Assembly (NCBI RefSeq): GCF_017352155.2
Contig: NZ_CP071462.1
Location: forward strand, 3,224,001 to 3,288,000
From: Haloterrigena alkaliphila
Lineage (GTDB): Archaea > Halobacteriota > Halobacteria > Halobacteriales > Natrialbaceae
DNA length: 64,000 nucleotides
Direction: 5' to 3'
In this document: positions 17,600-25,974 of the stretch, piece after piece
Numbering within the stretch: position 1 is the stretch's first letter
Layout of the letters: the number at the start of each line of letters is the position of its first letter
Translations under genes and position numbers: made by a program
The notes under the pieces: generated by a model
What the model was told of the DNA's origin: nothing
What the model saw: the letters and a program-made list of their open reading frames with translations, nothing else
Databases searched by the model: none

Positions 17600-19554
17600 A
17601 TTCGAGCTAAGTGTTTTTATCTCTCATCGTAGGACCGTTTCAGCACCGAATGTGGACCCGCCATTCTAGATAAAAGTCGAATAGGACCCACTGTTTCGGA
17701 TGTAGAATCCCCGTTTTTAGGCCTATCGTTCTATATAAAGATTGTAGCCGACGTACGAGGCCCCAGTATCGAGCGAGGAAACCCGCAAATATACGCCCGT
17801 TTCGGGCGTCGACAGAACTACCAGATGTATTGTATATTGGGTCTGATCGCGTGTATCTATCACGGCGAAGACGGCGAAATATTCCACTTCGTTCCGCCCC
17901 CACACGCTGCGAATAATTTCGAGTTCGAGACGAGATTCCGCGGAAACGATGGCGTCGTTCTCACCGGTAATTCTGGACGTCCGATTTCGCACTGGCTCCG
18001 ATCACGACCCTGGTACATCTCGGTCGTAGTGTGGGACGCTCGTCACGTCGACCCACGAACGGAGGGACGGGGCACCGTCCGATCGGTTACGGCAGGCGCA
18101 GGGAGGAGATCCACGCTTCAATCGCGGGAGAAGTCAGCGGTAACCCTCCCCACGTTTTCCGGGGCTGTCGGCGCCGTTACTCGACGGCTGATCTCCGACG
18201 GTTTCGAGCGCCCGACGTTCGCGATATCGATTCGCAGCATCGAGGCGCGTCCCGGGCGAGTCGCTGCCGTCGGTGTTCTCGTCTCCACTCGACGGGTGCG
18301 GCGGCGCACACCGCCACGAACGGTGCCCGCTCGGCTTCACCGACTCGTTCGAGAGTGCCGGCGCCGCAGACCCAGACGAGAGGGTTCCTCGAGACCGTGT
18401 GAGCAACCGAGAGGCGTATCTGCCCCATTACATTCGTATATTGAGAAAATCGTCTCAGCGACAATGTAGCGGCCTTACGAGGAAACGGAGTAGCACGTCA
18501 CTGGCGGGGTACAGCAGGACGGCCTCCGTTCCGACGGTGGTCGAGACACGACAGACTTCGTCGGATGCGCACCCTCCAGTATGCCGATGCGTTCGGAGCA
18601 CCCGTCGGTCCGTCAGGAGGTCCGATTCCGCGATCGTTCGGTCGGACGCTCAGCGAGCCTCGAGACGGTCGTGACGGTGCTGCCGTCGAATCACTTCGTC
18701 GTCGATCGACGGTTTCGCGAACGTGAAGCGGTGTCTCGAGGCTGCATCAGACAGAGTGTACTCTACCCAGGAGGTGGGTCGATGGCGGTGCAGACGAAAT
18801 CGAATCCGCGGTCGAGGTCTCGACGCGGTCCGGAAGCGAACGGTCGTCATCACGACGGAAGAGCGAGCCGGACGAGACGGTGTTCGATTCCACGGGCTGC
18901 TGTGCGGTTTCTTGGAGGGCCTCGAGAAGGCGAAAACGGGCCGCTATCGGCCGACTTTCTCGCAGTGGGGTCTCGGGCTCGCAATCGGTCTCCGGTCTCG
19001 AGACGACAGGGGCGTCTCGAGCGAGTATCTCCAGCGCGCTGCGCTTCCGGAAGGTGAACGGCGAGACGAGCGGCGACCGACCGGACCAGTGCGTCACGGT
19101 CAGTAGATCGAACCGCCGTTCGAGGAGCCGATACAGCCGTCTCGGTCGGGTTGATGCCGTTAGCAGACCTGAGGAGAGTTACGCACGGGATCGCCGGTAA
19201 GACTTCGTGAAGTACCGGTTGTGACTCTCGCACGGTCGTCGAGAGGCGGTTCTCCGGTAGATCGTTCGCGGATATCTCGCTCTCGGCGATCGGGCACCTA
19301 CTGTCCCGTTCGGTTCTATCGAGTGGGAACGACCTTCGGGAGGCGGTCGACGCTGTCGAACTCCGAGACGAAGTTCGCCTACTAGCCGGTGAACGCGACG
19401 GTATTTGTTCTTTGGTAACAATTGTCTGTAGCAGCGTTCGGCGGCGGAGATACGACCCGTATAGTGTATAATGCTATATCGAAACTGTGCGATGCGCGCG
19501 ACTGGGGGCACTCGCTCCACCCACTCTTATCAGGACCTACGCGGATGAACGCAC
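17600..19554. other. About 2 kb gene desert beside the integrase
   Basis: Several open frames exist on both strands, but none shows the acidic composition or codon bias of its neighbours, and none matches a family I know; their translations are Arg/Ser-rich, as expected of shadow frames. The first 250 bp (17600-17870) are AT-rich and probably hold the promoter of the DUF5805-integrase unit. One short stretch near 19300-19395 on the plus strand (LREAVDAVELRDEVRLLAGE) has coding-like acidic composition and runs to a stop at about 19470, without a clear start; it may be the tail of a lost gene. Confidence 0.5.
19525..19532 (+). promoter_or_regulatory. TATA box of the enoyl-CoA hydratase gene
   Basis: TCTTATCA is centred about 27 nt before the ATG at 19555. 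Confidence 0.5.
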
Positions 19555-20211
19555 ATGGCCTCGTCACCGCTCGTCGCCGTCGGGATCACCGACGGAATCG
19601 CTACCGTTCGACTGGACCGACCGGATAACCTCAACGCCGTGACGATCCAGTTACTCACCGATCTCCGGGACGCGCTCGTCGACCTCCCCGAGGACGAAGT
19701 CGACGGACTCGTCGTCACCGGTGCCGGCAACGTCACCTGCGCCGGGATGGACCGAGAGATCGTCGCCGATCCCGACTACGAGGAGCAGTACGCCGACGAG
19801 ATCGCCGCGTTGACCGACGAAATTTACGGGTTCCTCACCTCCCGGCCGTACCCGACTGCGGTGGCGGCCCGAGGCGCCCTCGTCGGGATCGGCTTCATCC
19901 TCTCGCTGCGCTGTGACTTCCTCGTCGCCGGCGAGGAGACGAAACTCGCCCTGCCGGAGGTACAGTTCGGCATCGCCGCGACGCACACGATCCCCTACCT
20001 CGAGGCGATGACCGGTACCAGAGTCGCGAAGGAGATCGCCCTTACCGGCGAGGCCCTCGCTCCGGAGCGGGCTCGAGAGCTGGGGATCGCCAACAGGGTC
20101 GTCTCCGAAAACGCGGTCGAGGAGGCGGCGACGGAACTGGTCGGCACCGTCGCCGCACACGACGCCGACGTCGTCAGTGAACTGAAAGCTGCGATGTCGG
20201 ATCCAGCGTAG
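19555..20211 (+). CDS. Enoyl-CoA hydratase/isomerase family protein (short)
   Basis: The 218-aa crotonase-fold protein shows the family opening (GIATVRLDRPDNLNAVT), the first oxyanion segment (VVTGAGNVTCAGMDREI) and the second (ARGALVGIGFILSLRCDFLVAG). It is shorter than the usual 255-265 aa because the C-terminal helical region is reduced. The usual second catalytic Glu position reads PEVQFGIAAT. It would act on acyl-CoA thioesters in fatty-acid or amino-acid degradation; the exact reaction cannot be assigned. The start is supported by the TATA box at 19525. No other beta-oxidation gene is nearby. Confidence 0.85.
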   Translation: MASSPLVAVGITDGIATVRLDRPDNLNAVTIQLLTDLRDALVDLPEDEVDGLVVTGAGNVTCAGMDREIVADPDYEEQYADEIAALTDEIYGFLTSRPYPTAVAARGALVGIGFILSLRCDFLVAGEETKLALPEVQFGIAATHTIPYLEAMTGTRVAKEIALTGEALAPERARELGIANRVVSENAVEEAATELVGTVAAHDADVVSELKAAMSDPA

Positions 20212-20348
20212 ATATCTCGGCACGTTGCACCGGCCACGGCTTCCGACAGCGGTCCGTGCGCACACGCGACAGGGGTCGCCCGCAGGGAAAAGGAGCGTCG
20301 CAATCGGGTCCCAGTCGAAAACAGTCGAACCGCGCCCGCCGCCCGGTC

Positions 20349-20582
20349 TCAGTGCGTCGTCGTTCGGACGTCTTCGATTCGATACAGGTCTTCCTGTAAC
20401 CCCTCGGCCTCGCACTCGTCGTTCGGACACTCGTAGTGCCACCCGTCCTGGGTCGCGTCACCCTCCCGGAATCGTTCGCCACATACCTGGCAAAAGAGTT
20501 GTCCCTTTTTGCACGTATCGCGGTGGAGTTCGAGGGCGAGCTCGGTCTGGAACGACTGGTTGCAGTTGCGACAAGTGTGCAT
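20349..20582 (-). CDS. Small zinc-finger protein (C2H2-like plus CxxC knuckles)
   Basis: The 77-aa protein begins MHTCRNCNQSFQTELALELH, a C2H2/C2HC-like finger (Cys4, Cys7, His20, Cys25). A second cluster follows, with CQVCGERF and CPNDEC. Two zinc sites are plausible. It ends RIEDVRTTTH. Such small zinc-finger proteins are frequent in haloarchaea, usually of unknown role; nucleic-acid or protein binding is likely. It is a single gene, convergent with the enoyl-CoA hydratase. Confidence 0.78.
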   Translation of the reverse strand: MHTCRNCNQSFQTELALELHRDTCKKGQLFCQVCGERFREGDATQDGWHYECPNDECEAEGLQEDLYRIEDVRTTTH

Positions 20583-20892
20583 ATTTCGTCAGACGCGAGC
20601 CTCCTTCAAAACTGCTTGGGTTCTTTTATTACGTCTGATTCGGCCCTGATTCGGGTCCACTGCGCCGGTTTACTCGATTCTCTGTGGGAAAAAAGAGTTA
20701 TCGAATATGCAGTTTACTCGGCTTCGAGTATTCCGATTGCTGTTAGATAGCTCGTCCATCGGGTCGCGTGAACGGCTACCTCGATCGTATGTCGGCGGTC
20801 GAGGTGATCGGGCCGGTCGACGGCAATGGTGGCCGATCGACCGGTGCTGTATCCACTCGATTACTTAGTCCGTCCTCGGGGCATCGCCGGTA
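20583..20892. other. Intergenic region before the CNNM/CorC gene
   Basis: This 310-bp stretch has a T-rich part near 20620-20640 and AT-richer sequence near 20695-20750. It must carry the divergent promoters of the zinc-finger gene and the CNNM gene. I see no gene and no strong single TATA candidate. Confidence 0.35.
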
Positions 20893-22104
20893 ATGAACGC
20901 GCTCGAGATCGGCATGCGATTGACCGCCGGCGCGGTTCTCATCCTCCTGAACGCCTTTTTCGTCGCGATAGAGTTCGGTCTGACTCGGGCCCGCCAGTAT
21001 CCCGAATCGGACTTCGACACGCCGGGACTCCGCCGGGCCTGGGAGATGACCGACGACCTCGAGTTCTACCTGACGACCTGCCAGATCTGGATCTCGGGGA
21101 CGAGCATCGCGCTGGGGATCATCGCCGAACCGGGACTGGCGGCGCTGATCGAACCGGTCTTCGAAAACTCGCGGCTCGCGTCGATCGGCGCCGGCTCCCT
21201 GCTCGCGTTCGGGCTGATCAACCTGGTCCATCTCACTCACGGCGAACAGACGCCGACCTACCTCGGCGTCGAGCGTTCCAAACAGGTGTGTCGGTACGGC
21301 GCGCGACCGCTGTACTGGTTCGCGAAGGCGATCGCGCCGCTGATCAAATTCGGCGACTGGGTCGCCAAGGGGACGCTCGGGCTGTTCGGCGTCGAGATGA
21401 CCCAGTCGTGGACCGAGACCGAGACGGACGTCATCGAGTCGCGAGCGGAACTGCGCAATCGACTCGGGTCGGTCCTCGAGGAGGGTGATCTCCCGCCGGA
21501 GCGCCGCGAAGAGGTGATGAACGCGCTGCGAATCGGTGAGAAGCCGATCCGCGAGGTGATGGTGCCGGCCGAGAAGATCGTCGCGCTGTCGACGGCCGCC
21601 GATACCGAGGAGAACCTCCGACGGATGGCCGAGCGACCGCAGACGCGGTATCCGCTGGTCGGCGACTCGCTGACGGAATTCCGGGGAATCGTCTACACGC
21701 CGGTCCTCCTCGAGCACCGCGAGGACCTCGCTTCCGGCGAGATCGACTTCGCCGAACTGGCGGCGCCGCCGATTACGCTCGGGCCGGAGACGGGCGTCAG
21801 CGACGCGATCGATCGGTTCCAGCGGGAGAACCAGGAGCTTGCACTGGTGGTCGAGAACAGCGAGGAACGGAGTTCCTCGAGCAATCGAACGCAGTCCGAT
21901 GATAGCGAGGAACGGAGTTCCTCGAGCAATCGAACGCAGTCCGATGATAGCGAGGGACAACGTCCCTCGAGGGGTCGACCGCAGTCCGACGACGAGGTGA
22001 TCGGATTGGTGACCGTCACCGACCTCCTCGAGGCGGTGATGGGCGACGTCGAGGACCCGCTCGATCAGGGCGTGGTCGATACGGGCGAGGTCGACGACGT
22101 CTGA
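20893..22104 (+). CDS. CNNM/CorC-family membrane protein with in-frame repeat insertion in its second CBS domain
   Basis: The 403-aa protein has an N-terminal CNNM (DUF21) transmembrane domain (about residues 1-170, with FVAIEFGLTRAR and LINLVHLTHGEQTPTYL) and two CBS motifs (about 205-330 and 330-395). Family members are linked to Mg2+ or Na+ transport and to ion homeostasis. The second CBS motif is interrupted: after LALVVEN (about residue 322) come 45 residues of Ser/Arg/Asp-rich sequence encoded by three 45-bp repeat units (21859-21993), then the normal EVIGLVTVTDLLEAVMGD resumes. No frame is lost. The start ATG gives a hydrophobic N-terminus directly. Confidence 0.85.
   Translation: MNALEIGMRLTAGAVLILLNAFFVAIEFGLTRARQYPESDFDTPGLRRAWEMTDDLEFYLTTCQIWISGTSIALGIIAEPGLAALIEPVFENSRLASIGAGSLLAFGLINLVHLTHGEQTPTYLGVERSKQVCRYGARPLYWFAKAIAPLIKFGDWVAKGTLGLFGVEMTQSWTETETDVIESRAELRNRLGSVLEEGDLPPERREEVMNALRIGEKPIREVMVPAEKIVALSTAADTEENLRRMAERPQTRYPLVGDSLTEFRGIVYTPVLLEHREDLASGEIDFAELAAPPITLGPETGVSDAIDRFQRENQELALVVENSEERSSSSNRTQSDDSEERSSSSNRTQSDDSEGQRPSRGRPQSDDEVIGLVTVTDLLEAVMGDVEDPLDQGVVDTGEVDDV
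21859..21993 (+). repeat. Three tandem 45-bp palindromic repeat units inside the CNNM gene
   Basis: Units run 21859-21903, 21904-21948 and 21949-21993. The first two are identical. Each starts with a perfect hairpin: CGAGGAACGGAGTTCCTCG in units 1 and 2 (8-bp stem, 3-nt loop) and CGAGGGACAACGTCCCTCG in unit 3. In unit 3 both arms carry compensating changes, so the stem is kept. The unit length is a multiple of three, so the gene stays in frame. Confidence 0.9.
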
Positions 22105-22167
22105 TCGGGACGCGCAGCCGCGTCCCGACGACGGAAGAACGCGAGATCGGAACCGAGGACCGTCGGT

Positions 22168-23583
22168 TCAGTCGTCCTGCCCGAGGATACCGCGCTCGGC
22201 CATCTTGCGGGGGTCGAGCACTTCGTCGGCCTCCTCCTCGGTGAGGTACCCCTTCTCGAGGACGACCTCGCGGACCGTCTTGTCTTCCTTGAGCGCGGTC
22301 TTGGCGACCTCGCTGGCTTTGTCGTAGCCGATGTGGACGTTCAGCGAGGTGGCCATCGCCATCGACTGTTCGACGCGCTCTTCGCAGTACGCCTCGTTGG
22401 CCTCGAGTTTTCGGACGAAGCGCTCGCCGAAGACCTGGCTCGCGTTCGAGATCAGTTCCGCTGACTCGAGGAAGTTGTGGGCTAGCACGGGCTTGTAGAG
22501 GTTGAGATCGATCTGGCCCTCGGCGGCGCCTGCGGAGACGGCGGCGTCGTTGCCGACGACCTGCTTGTGGACCTGGTTGACGGCCTCCGCGACGACGGGG
22601 TTGATCTTGCCGGGCATGATCGAGGAACCGGGCTGGTTCTCCGGCTGTTCGATCTCGCCGAGTCCGTTGCGCGGCCCGGAAGCGAGCAGTCGGAGGTCGT
22701 TGGCGATCTTGTTCAGCGAGCCCGCGACCACGCGGAGGGCGCCGTGGGCCTCGCTCATCGCGTCGTGGGCGGCCTGGGCCTCGAAGTGGTTGTCGGCCTC
22801 GCGGAACTGGACGCCGGTCTCCTTCGTGATGTACTCGGCGGCGCGACCTGGGAACTCCTCGTGGGTGTTCAGACCGGTCCCCGTCGCGGTACCGCCTAGC
22901 GCGAGTTCGGCGAGGTGATCGCGGACCGTGTCGACGCGGCCGAGGCCCTTCTCGACCTGCGTGCGGTAGCCGGAGAACTCCTGGCCCAGCGTGACCGGCG
23001 TCGCGTCCTGGAGGTGCGTGCGGCCGGTTTTGACGACGTCGTCGAACTCCTCCTCCTTCTCCTCGAGGGCCTCGCGGAGCGTATCGAGCGCGGGGATGAC
23101 GTCCTTCTCGACGGCCTCGAGGGAGGCGACGTGCATCGCGGTCGGGATGACGTCGTTGCTCGACTGGCCGTAGTTGACGTGGTCGTTGGGGTGGACGACG
23201 CGGTCGCCGATTTCGCTGCCCATGAGCTCGGCGGCGCGGTTGGCGATGACCTCGTTGGCGTTCATATTGGAGGAGGTTCCGGAGCCGGTCTGGAAGACGT
23301 CGACCGGGAACTGGTCGTCGTGCTCGCCGGCGATGACCTCGTCGGCGGCCTCGACGATGGCCTCGGCGACGTCGTCCTCGATCAGGTCCAGATCGCGGTT
23401 AGCCTGCGCGGCGGCCTTCTTGACGACCCCGAGCGCGCGGACGAACCGCCGTCCGAACGTGATCCCCGAGATGGGGAAGTTCTGGATCGCGCGCTGGGTC
23501 TGGGCACCCCAGTAGGCGTCCGCGGGAACCTGCATCTCGCCGAGACTGTCCTCCTCGATGCGGAACTCGTCATCGTCTGCCAT
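22168..23583 (-). CDS. fumC: Fumarate hydratase class II
   Basis: The 471-aa protein carries the fumarase/aspartase signature GSSIMPGKINP, the substrate-binding GSGTSSNMNANEV segment, HVNYGQSSNDVIPTAMH and KTGRTHLQDATPV. It converts fumarate and malate in the citric-acid cycle; class II enzymes are iron-free homotetramers. The TSSNMN and the FumC-like wording (rather than the AspA pattern) favour fumarase, though aspartate ammonia-lyase belongs to the same superfamily. The length is as expected. It is a single gene, convergent with the CNNM gene. Confidence 0.93.
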   Translation of the reverse strand: MADDDEFRIEEDSLGEMQVPADAYWGAQTQRAIQNFPISGITFGRRFVRALGVVKKAAAQANRDLDLIEDDVAEAIVEAADEVIAGEHDDQFPVDVFQTGSGTSSNMNANEVIANRAAELMGSEIGDRVVHPNDHVNYGQSSNDVIPTAMHVASLEAVEKDVIPALDTLREALEEKEEEFDDVVKTGRTHLQDATPVTLGQEFSGYRTQVEKGLGRVDTVRDHLAELALGGTATGTGLNTHEEFPGRAAEYITKETGVQFREADNHFEAQAAHDAMSEAHGALRVVAGSLNKIANDLRLLASGPRNGLGEIEQPENQPGSSIMPGKINPVVAEAVNQVHKQVVGNDAAVSAGAAEGQIDLNLYKPVLAHNFLESAELISNASQVFGERFVRKLEANEAYCEERVEQSMAMATSLNVHIGYDKASEVAKTALKEDKTVREVVLEKGYLTEEEADEVLDPRKMAERGILGQDD

Positions 23584-23685
23584 ACGCGAGCGGTCACGCG
23601 GAGCGGGGTAAAAGCCACCGAAACGGTCGCGTCTGACTCTCGTATCAGGTGACGGGCCGGCGGGAACCCGGCGGTCGAACGTCGA

Positions 23686-25359
23686 TCACGGGAACTCCGC
23701 CGCCAGTGGTGAGCCGTCGTCGCGTTCGTGTTCGCGTTCGCGCAACGACGTCTGCAGCCGCTCCCGACAGGTCTGCCGCAGGTCTCGAGCCGTCTCGAGG
23801 TCGAGATCCGGAATCGCGGGCGTCGACCAGACGAACGTCCGGGAACTGGCCGTATCGATGACCAGCGACGCCAGTCCGAGTCGGCGCTGGAAGAGCGACC
23901 GGCGCGTCGAGACGGTCTGAACTCGGTAGTAGGGGATCACGGTCGTCCGGCGGCGCCAGAACCCGCGGCGAATCACGAGGTGATCCTCGGCGACGAAGTA
24001 GCCCAGATTGGCGTACTTCAGGTGCGCCGCGGGGGGCACCGCGGCGAAGACGACGGCGGCGAGATACCAGCGCTCGAGACCGGTGACTCGAGTGGCCGCG
24101 AAAGCGGCCGCGACGACGCCGGCGGCGAGCAGCGTGTAGCGCGCGAGATAGCGGCGCCGGGCCAGTCGGGGCGGGGCCCGGAACTCGGCGCGATCGACGC
24201 CGGTCAGCGCCGTCGCGAACCGGTAGACCCGCGACTCGGCGGCCAGCGGGACGGCCGACTGGCTCCCGCCGCTGCTCTCGGGGCCGTAGCCGGCCGTCTC
24301 GACCCAGAGGCCGGCGTAGCCGACGAGCCGCTGGAGCGGGTTGTCGGTGATCGTCACCGACTGGATCTTGTCGGTCGGGATCGACCCGCTGTAGCGCTGG
24401 AGCAGGCCGCGTTCGTAGACGAGGTCGTTGTCCCGTCGGCCGAGTCTGAATCCGTAGTAGTTCGCGATCGTGTAGAGCCCGCTCGCGACGTACGTGGCGA
24501 CGACCCACTGCAGCGCCGTGATCACCGACAGCACCACGAGCGCGCCGTCCGCGGCGCCGTCGATCGATTCCGGGCCGCCGAAGGGACGGGCGATCTCCAC
24601 GAGAAACGCGGATACCCCGCCTGCTCCCGAATCGACGTCCAGCAACAGCACGACGAGCGCGATCGGGAAAATTGCGGCCCCCCACCGAAACGCGGTTCCG
24701 GCGTAGACCAGCAGTTCGCGGGCCTCGAGTTCGAACAGCAGCGTCGGCGACCGATCGATCCGAGCGGCGTCGCCGCTGCGGTGCTCGCCGTCGCCGTCGT
24801 CGACGTCCGGCGTCCCGGTCGGCGCGGATCGGGTGGTCTCGCCGTCGATCGCACCGGCGTCGGCGTCTGTCGTGACGGCCGAATCCGTCCGTTCCTCGAC
24901 GCCGCGCTCGTCACTGCGCGCGGCCGTCCGCCGCCGGATCTCGGTTCGGATCCGTTCGGCCTCGTCGCTGCTGACGTGTCGCAACGTCGCCTCGGTGGCG
25001 CCGCCGCCGGCGGTCTCGATGGAGACGACGGCGAGGCCGAGCAGTCGCTGGACGAGTCCCTGCGAGACGTCGACGTTCTGGACGCGCCGGTACGGGATCT
25101 CGCGGGAACGCCTCGAGAGGACGCCCGAGGTCACGTCGAACGTGTCCGCCGTGAGCGCGTACGTGAAGCGGTAGTAGTACGCGAGGCCGTAGCCGGCGCC
25201 GACGACGAAGCCGACGGGTGCCAGCCAGAAGATCCAGCCGACGTCGACGGCGTCGACGACGCTCGAGAGCACCATCACGAAGAAAAACGGCATCGAGAAC
25301 CCAGTGAACCCTCGCTGGAGGGCCAGCATCGCCCCGCTGAGTGGATGGAGGCGGTTCAT
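23686..25359 (-). CDS. PH-domain membrane protein, YdbT-like (copy A, large)
   Basis: The 557-aa membrane protein contains three bacterial PH-2 (DUF304) units: about residues 60-130 (VTSGVLSRRSREIPYRRVQNVDVSQG), 300-350 (GLLQRYSGSIPTDKIQSVTI) and 465-520 (IRRGFWRRRTTVIPYYRVQTVST). Paired hydrophobic helices lie before each unit, and a Ser/Asp-rich linker spans about 140-205. This is the YdbT layout. The small partner gene lies 1 nt upstream, and a second near-identical pair follows upstream at 25975-28122. In Bacillus the YdbS/YdbT pair has been linked to resistance to antimicrobial peptides; the role in archaea is unknown. Confidence 0.85.
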   Translation of the reverse strand: MNRLHPLSGAMLALQRGFTGFSMPFFFVMVLSSVVDAVDVGWIFWLAPVGFVVGAGYGLAYYYRFTYALTADTFDVTSGVLSRRSREIPYRRVQNVDVSQGLVQRLLGLAVVSIETAGGGATEATLRHVSSDEAERIRTEIRRRTAARSDERGVEERTDSAVTTDADAGAIDGETTRSAPTGTPDVDDGDGEHRSGDAARIDRSPTLLFELEARELLVYAGTAFRWGAAIFPIALVVLLLDVDSGAGGVSAFLVEIARPFGGPESIDGAADGALVVLSVITALQWVVATYVASGLYTIANYYGFRLGRRDNDLVYERGLLQRYSGSIPTDKIQSVTITDNPLQRLVGYAGLWVETAGYGPESSGGSQSAVPLAAESRVYRFATALTGVDRAEFRAPPRLARRRYLARYTLLAAGVVAAAFAATRVTGLERWYLAAVVFAAVPPAAHLKYANLGYFVAEDHLVIRRGFWRRRTTVIPYYRVQTVSTRRSLFQRRLGLASLVIDTASSRTFVWSTPAIPDLDLETARDLRQTCRERLQTSLREREHERDDGSPLAAEFP

Positions 25360-25360
25360 G

Positions 25361-25828
25361 TTAGACGGCGTCGTCGGCCTCGCTCTCGACGGCCAGTTCG
25401 CGGAGCGTGTCCTGCAGGCTGCGCGCTCGATCCGGCGTCAGCCCCGGAATGCGGACGTCGGCGTTACGTGATCCGGCCGTGTAGACGACCACGCTCGAGA
25501 GGCCCAGCACCCGTTCGACGGGGCCGAACTGGGTGTCGACGTGCTGGACGCGGACGAACGGCACCGCCGTCTCGACGAACGTGATCACGCCGCGCTCGAG
25601 GTAGAGCGCGTCGGCCTGCAGTTCGAACCGCCAGACCTGATAGCGACGGACGGCGTAGACGACGCCGAGGAGTAAGCCGAGCGCGACGAGGCCGGCGAGA
25701 GCGACCGTCGGAACGTCGACGGCGGCGATCCACCGGTCGACGAGTGCCAGCGCGACGGCGAGGACGAGCGCCGTAATCGCTCCCTTGGCGATCCAGAGGA
25801 GTCGGATGCGGGGATGGAGGGGTTCCAT
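25361..25828 (-). CDS. PH-domain membrane protein, YdbS-like (copy A, small)
   Basis: The 155-aa protein has two adjacent hydrophobic helices (about 14-34 and 40-62) and one PH-2 unit with the characteristic LERGVITFVETAVPFVRVQHVDTQFGP pattern (about 78-104). It is the usual small partner of YdbT-like proteins and overlaps or abuts its partner (1 nt gap to the next start). The C-terminus TPDRARSLQDTLRELAVE is nearly identical to copy B. The ATG at 25828 is the first of the unit; a promoter is expected in the 146-bp gap to copy B. Confidence 0.85.
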   Translation of the reverse strand: MEPLHPRIRLLWIAKGAITALVLAVALALVDRWIAAVDVPTVALAGLVALGLLLGVVYAVRRYQVWRFELQADALYLERGVITFVETAVPFVRVQHVDTQFGPVERVLGLSSVVVYTAGSRNADVRIPGLTPDRARSLQDTLRELAVESEADDAV

Positions 25829-25974
25829 ATTGGATCGTTGTCATCACTGGCCCATAAATTGCGGTGTTCGATTCGTTCGAACGAGAGAGCATCGCACCGA
25901 GTGGATCGTGATCCGATCATCGGCACAGGGCGTCACGGCCCGAAGCCGGGTGTGATCGGTGACGTCCGGTCGCC

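Noticed and set aside
17723-17992. Minus-strand frame of 89 codons in the integrase-side gene desert
   Set aside because: No acidic bias, no family match, and it overlaps the likely promoter area of the DUF5805-integrase unit.
18581-19106. Overlapping plus-strand frames in the gene desert
   Set aside because: Translations are Arg/Ser-rich as in antisense or shadow frames, and no motif is visible.
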